Source of the DNA: Natronohydrobacter sp.
GTDB lineage: Bacteria; Pseudomonadota; Alphaproteobacteria; Rhodobacterales; Rhodobacteraceae
Assembly (NCBI GenBank): GCA_007123015.1
Contig: SKSL01000162.1
Span: forward strand, 1-8,682
Direction of reading: 5' to 3'
Length of the DNA: 8,682 nucleotides
Shown here: positions 6,516 through 8,682 of the stretch, in pieces
Layout of the letters: the number at the start of each line of letters is the position of its first letter
Numbering within the stretch: position 1 is the first letter of the stretch
The notes under the pieces: model-generated
The model's input: the letters and a program-made list of their open reading frames with translations, nothing else
Told to the model about the DNA's origin: nothing
The model's database searches: none
Program-made: the position numbers and the translations under genes

Positions 6516-6549
6516 GCCCCAAACTGGTTTCCAGAAAGTTAAAGCACCC

Positions 6550-7956
6550 ATGTCCAGCCCGGTTGTCACTCGTTTCGCCCCTTCTCCGACGGGCTATCTG
6601 CATATCGGCGGGGCTCGGACGGCGCTGTTTAATTGGCTCTATGCGCGGGGGCGCGGCGGCAAGTTTCTGCTGCGGATCGAAGACACCGACCGCGCTCGAT
6701 CGACCCCCGAGGCGACCGAGGCGATTCTCAAGGGGCTGACATGGCTGGGACTTGACTGGGATGGCGACCCGATCAGCCAGTTCGCCCGCGCTGGCCGCCA
6801 TGCCGAGGTTGCGCAGCAGATGCTTGCTGCGGGGCATGCCTATAAATGCTTTTCGACGCAGGAAGAGATCGAAGCCTTTCGCGAAGCTGCCCGCGCAGAG
6901 GGGCGTTCAACGCTATTCCGCTCGCCCTGGCGCGATGCGGACCCGGCGACACACCCGGACGCGTCCTATGCGATTCGGGTGAAGGCGCCGCAGACTGGTG
7001 AAACCATCATCCGCGATCAGGTGCAGGGCGATGTGCGCATCCGCAATGACCAGTTGGACGACATGATCGTGCTGCGCTCGGATGGGACGCCGGTCTATAT
7101 GCTGGCAGTGGTGGTCGATGATCACGACATGGGCGTGACCCATGTGATCCGGGGCGATGACCATCTGAACAATGCCGCGCGGCAGATGCTGGTGTATAAC
7201 GCGATGGGCTGGGAAGTTCCTGTTTTTGCACATATTCCGCTGATCCACGGCCCCGATGGCAAGAAATTGTCCAAGCGGCATGGGGCCTTGGGGGTCGAGG
7301 AATATCAGCGCATGGGCTATCCGGCCGCCGCCATGCGCAACTATCTGGCGCGTCTGGGCTGGAGCCACGGAGATGACGAGTTCTTCACCGATGAGCAGGC
7401 AAAGGCCTGGTTTGATCTGCCAGGAATCGGCAAATCGCCTGCGCGGCTGGATTTCAAGAAACTCGACCACCTGACTGGCCAGCATATGAGCGTGGCCGAG
7501 GATGCTGCACTGCTGCATGAATTGGAGGCTTATCTTGATGCGAGCGGAAAGATACCGCTAACACAAGCACAGAACGACGGGCTTCTCAAAGCCATGCCCC
7601 TGGTCAAGGACAAGGCAAAGAGCTTCGATCAAATCATTGAAAAAGCGTATTTTATATTAAATGAGCGCCCTCTGGTCCCGGACCAGAAGGCGGCCAAGGC
7701 GCTTGATGATGTATCCCGTGGTATACTGTGGGAATTGACGCCGCGCTTGCAAAATGCTAGCTGGAGCCGAGAATTTCTGGAGGAGGCTGTCACGGAAGTC
7801 GCGCAGGCACATGGTCTGGGTCTTGGCAAGGTTGCGCAGCCGCTTCGGGCCGCGCTTGCCGGGCGCATGGTCAGTCCCAGTGTGTTTGACATGATGGTGC
7901 TTCTGGGCCGCGAGGAAACTCTTGGCCGCTTGAAAGATGCAGCGACCGACGCCTAG
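6550..7956 (+). CDS. gltX: Glutamate--tRNA ligase
   Basis: GluRS attaches glutamate to its tRNA in the cytoplasm using ATP. The 468-residue length fits the bacterial family. The class I signatures are present: HIGG at 18-21 in place of HIGH, and KLSKR at 239-243 in place of KMSKS. Other family landmarks are RFAPSPTGYLH at the N-terminus, RIEDTD (42-47) and RGDDHLNN (201-208). The zinc-binding cysteines of E. coli GluRS are not kept: only C100 remains, with FS after it and SPWRD where CRH is expected. The start at 6550 gives the usual MSxxVVTRFAPSPTG N-terminus; the in-frame ATG at 6514 adds 12 residues and lies in the predicted -10 box. Many alphaproteobacteria have two GluRS paralogues, one charging tRNA-Gln; which this is cannot be settled here. 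Codons change character between about 7549 and 7725 (see findings). Confidence 0.96.
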   Translation: MSSPVVTRFAPSPTGYLHIGGARTALFNWLYARGRGGKFLLRIEDTDRARSTPEATEAILKGLTWLGLDWDGDPISQFARAGRHAEVAQQMLAAGHAYKCFSTQEEIEAFREAARAEGRSTLFRSPWRDADPATHPDASYAIRVKAPQTGETIIRDQVQGDVRIRNDQLDDMIVLRSDGTPVYMLAVVVDDHDMGVTHVIRGDDHLNNAARQMLVYNAMGWEVPVFAHIPLIHGPDGKKLSKRHGALGVEEYQRMGYPAAAMRNYLARLGWSHGDDEFFTDEQAKAWFDLPGIGKSPARLDFKKLDHLTGQHMSVAEDAALLHELEAYLDASGKIPLTQAQNDGLLKAMPLVKDKAKSFDQIIEKAYFILNERPLVPDQKAAKALDDVSRGILWELTPRLQNASWSREFLEEAVTEVAQAHGLGLGKVAQPLRAALAGRMVSPSVFDMMVLLGREETLGRLKDAATDA

Positions 7957-7984
7957 GGGTTTCCCTGAGCATGAGGTCTTGTCT

Positions 7985-8009
7985 GCCTGCCGCCAGAAGG
8001 CGCGCAGGC
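7985..8009 (+). other. GC-rich hairpin between gltX and gltA
   Basis: GCCTGCCGCC (7985-7994) pairs with GGCG (7999-8002) and GCAGGC (8004-8009), leaving a single bulged C at 8003 and an AGAA tetraloop. This gives ten G/C-rich pairs. No T-run follows, so it is not a typical intrinsic terminator. It ends eight bases before the gltA ribosome binding site. It could be a 3' end or RNA processing structure for gltX, or a 5' structure in the gltA leader. No separate gltA promoter was recognised in the 72-base gap. Confidence 0.5.
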
Positions 8010-8016
8010 CAACACG

Positions 8017-8024
8017 AAAGGAAG
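8017..8024 (+). promoter_or_regulatory. Ribosome binding site deciding the gltA start
   Basis: AAAGGAAG precedes two nearby ATG triplets, at 8025 and 8029. Only 8029 is in the citrate synthase frame, and it lies seven bases after the AAAGG core, a good spacing. The ATG at 8025 is in another frame and directly abuts the site, so it is not the start. Confidence 0.7.
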
Positions 8025-8028
8025 ATGC

Positions 8029-8682
8029 ATGGCGCACGGGACAGAGACTGCGAAATTGACCATCGGCGACAAGGTGATTGACCTGCCCGTTCTGAAACCT
8101 TCGATCGGTCCGGATGTGATCGACATTCGGAAGGTTTATGCCCAGACAGATACTTTCACTTACGACCCCAGCTTTACTTCGACCGCGTCCTGTTCCTCGA
8201 CCATCACCTATATTGACGGCGACAAGGGCGAGCTTCTGTATCGGGGCTACCCGATCGAGCAACTGGCGGAAAAATCGCATTTCCTAGAAACCTGCTATCT
8301 GCTGCTTTACGGGGAACTGCCATCGGCCGCTCAGCTGGAAGATTTCGAGCTGCGCGTCACGCGTCACACCATGCTGCATGAGCAGATGCGAAACTTCTTC
8401 AGCGGGTTCCGCCGCGACAGCCACCCGATGGCCGTTATGACCGGTGTGGTCGGCGCGATGTCGTCCTTCTACCATGACAGCACCGATATCAACGACCCTT
8501 GGCAGCGCGAAGTGGCCGCGATCCGCATGATCGCCAAGATGCCGACCATTGCTGCCTGGGCCTACAAGTATTCGCTGGGCCAGCCTTTCGTTTACCCGAA
8601 GAACAGCCTCGATTATTCAGGCAATTTCCTGAACATGTGTTTCTCGGTCCCGGCCGAGGAATATGTGGTCGATCCGATCCTG
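8029..8682 (+). CDS. gltA: Citrate synthase, type II (hexameric), N-terminal half; cut by window edge
   Basis: Citrate synthase condenses oxaloacetate and acetyl-CoA to citrate at the entry of the TCA cycle. The window holds 218 in-frame codons, about half of the usual 430 residues, with no stop before the edge. Recognisable blocks are FTSTASCSSTITYIDGDKG (49-67), YRGYPIEQLA (71-80), FRRDSHPMAVM (127-137), YKYSLGQPFVYP (179-190) and GNFLNMCFSVP (198-208), all matching the E. coli-type enzyme. Residues lining the E. coli NADH inhibition site appear kept (R112-H113-T114, Y148, R166, K170), while the reactive Cys206 of E. coli corresponds to A209. The catalytic histidines lie in the missing half. 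It follows gltX by 72 bases in the same direction and may be co-transcribed or have its own promoter. Confidence 0.96.
   Translation, partial: MAHGTETAKLTIGDKVIDLPVLKPSIGPDVIDIRKVYAQTDTFTYDPSFTSTASCSSTITYIDGDKGELLYRGYPIEQLAEKSHFLETCYLLLYGELPSAAQLEDFELRVTRHTMLHEQMRNFFSGFRRDSHPMAVMTGVVGAMSSFYHDSTDINDPWQREVAAIRMIAKMPTIAAWAYKYSLGQPFVYPKNSLDYSGNFLNMCFSVPAEEYVVDPIL

Noticed and set aside
6524..6534. Small inverted repeat CTGG-TTT-CCAG in the gltX leader
   Set aside because: Four base pairs only; too weak to call a regulatory structure.
6514..6549. Upstream in-frame start for gltX
   Set aside because: It lies in the likely -10 box, has no ribosome binding site, and adds residues not typical of the GltX N-terminus.
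7637..7662. Promoter-like AT-rich stretch inside gltX that might drive gltA
   Set aside because: A TTGAAA box is present but no -10 box falls at 16-18 bases; the AT-richness is better explained by the unusual codon patch.

Overview
The window looks like chromosomal DNA from a high-GC alphaproteobacterium, most likely of the Rhodobacterales (Rhodobacter/Roseobacter/Paracoccus type). I infer this from the strong G/C bias at third codon positions, the divergent comEC / gltX-gltA layout, the zinc-motif-less GltX, and the ACAD8-like isobutyryl-CoA dehydrogenase set beside valine-catabolism genes. The assignment is made by recognition only; no search was run. No plasmid, phage, insertion sequence or CRISPR structure is visible.

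Layout. The minus strand carries most of the left and middle. Bases 1-101 hold no gene I can support. A tRNA-Gln(TTG) gene follows at 102-176 with its own good sigma70-type promoter (187-215). Next, reading leftwards on the minus strand, comes a chain of four tightly overlapping genes: isobutyryl-CoA dehydrogenase (3110-4252), 3-hydroxyisobutyryl-CoA hydrolase (2067-3110), 3-hydroxyisobutyrate dehydrogenase mmsB (1198-2070) and a Crp/Fnr-family regulator (560-1198). After a 70-base gap there is a small two-helix DUF2892 membrane protein (283-489), closed by a strong intrinsic terminator (242-271). Upstream of this cluster lies comEC (4383-6485, minus), which appears to end in its own terminator (4356-4383). 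A 64-base divergent intergenic region separates comEC from gltX (6550-7956, plus). gltX is followed, past a GC-rich hairpin, by the citrate synthase gene gltA, which runs off the right edge.

How the genes work together. The three enzymes perform three steps of valine breakdown: isobutyryl-CoA to methacrylyl-CoA, release of 3-hydroxyisobutyrate from its CoA ester, and its oxidation to methylmalonate semialdehyde. The methacrylyl-CoA hydratase and the semialdehyde dehydrogenase (MmsA) are absent from the window. The Crp/Fnr regulator is joined to mmsB by a one-base TGATG overlap with no clear ribosome binding site of its own, so it is probably made together with the valine enzymes. GltX charges tRNA with glutamate; in alphaproteobacteria glutamine tRNA is normally made by misacylation with glutamate and then amidation. 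GltA starts the TCA cycle.

I did not find a convincing new biological system. The points most worth a second look are the coupling of the Crp/Fnr regulator to the valine genes with a TGTGA-N5-TCACA palindrome just after it, a 10-bp direct repeat upstream of the valine operon, and a patch of unusual codons in the 3' third of gltX.
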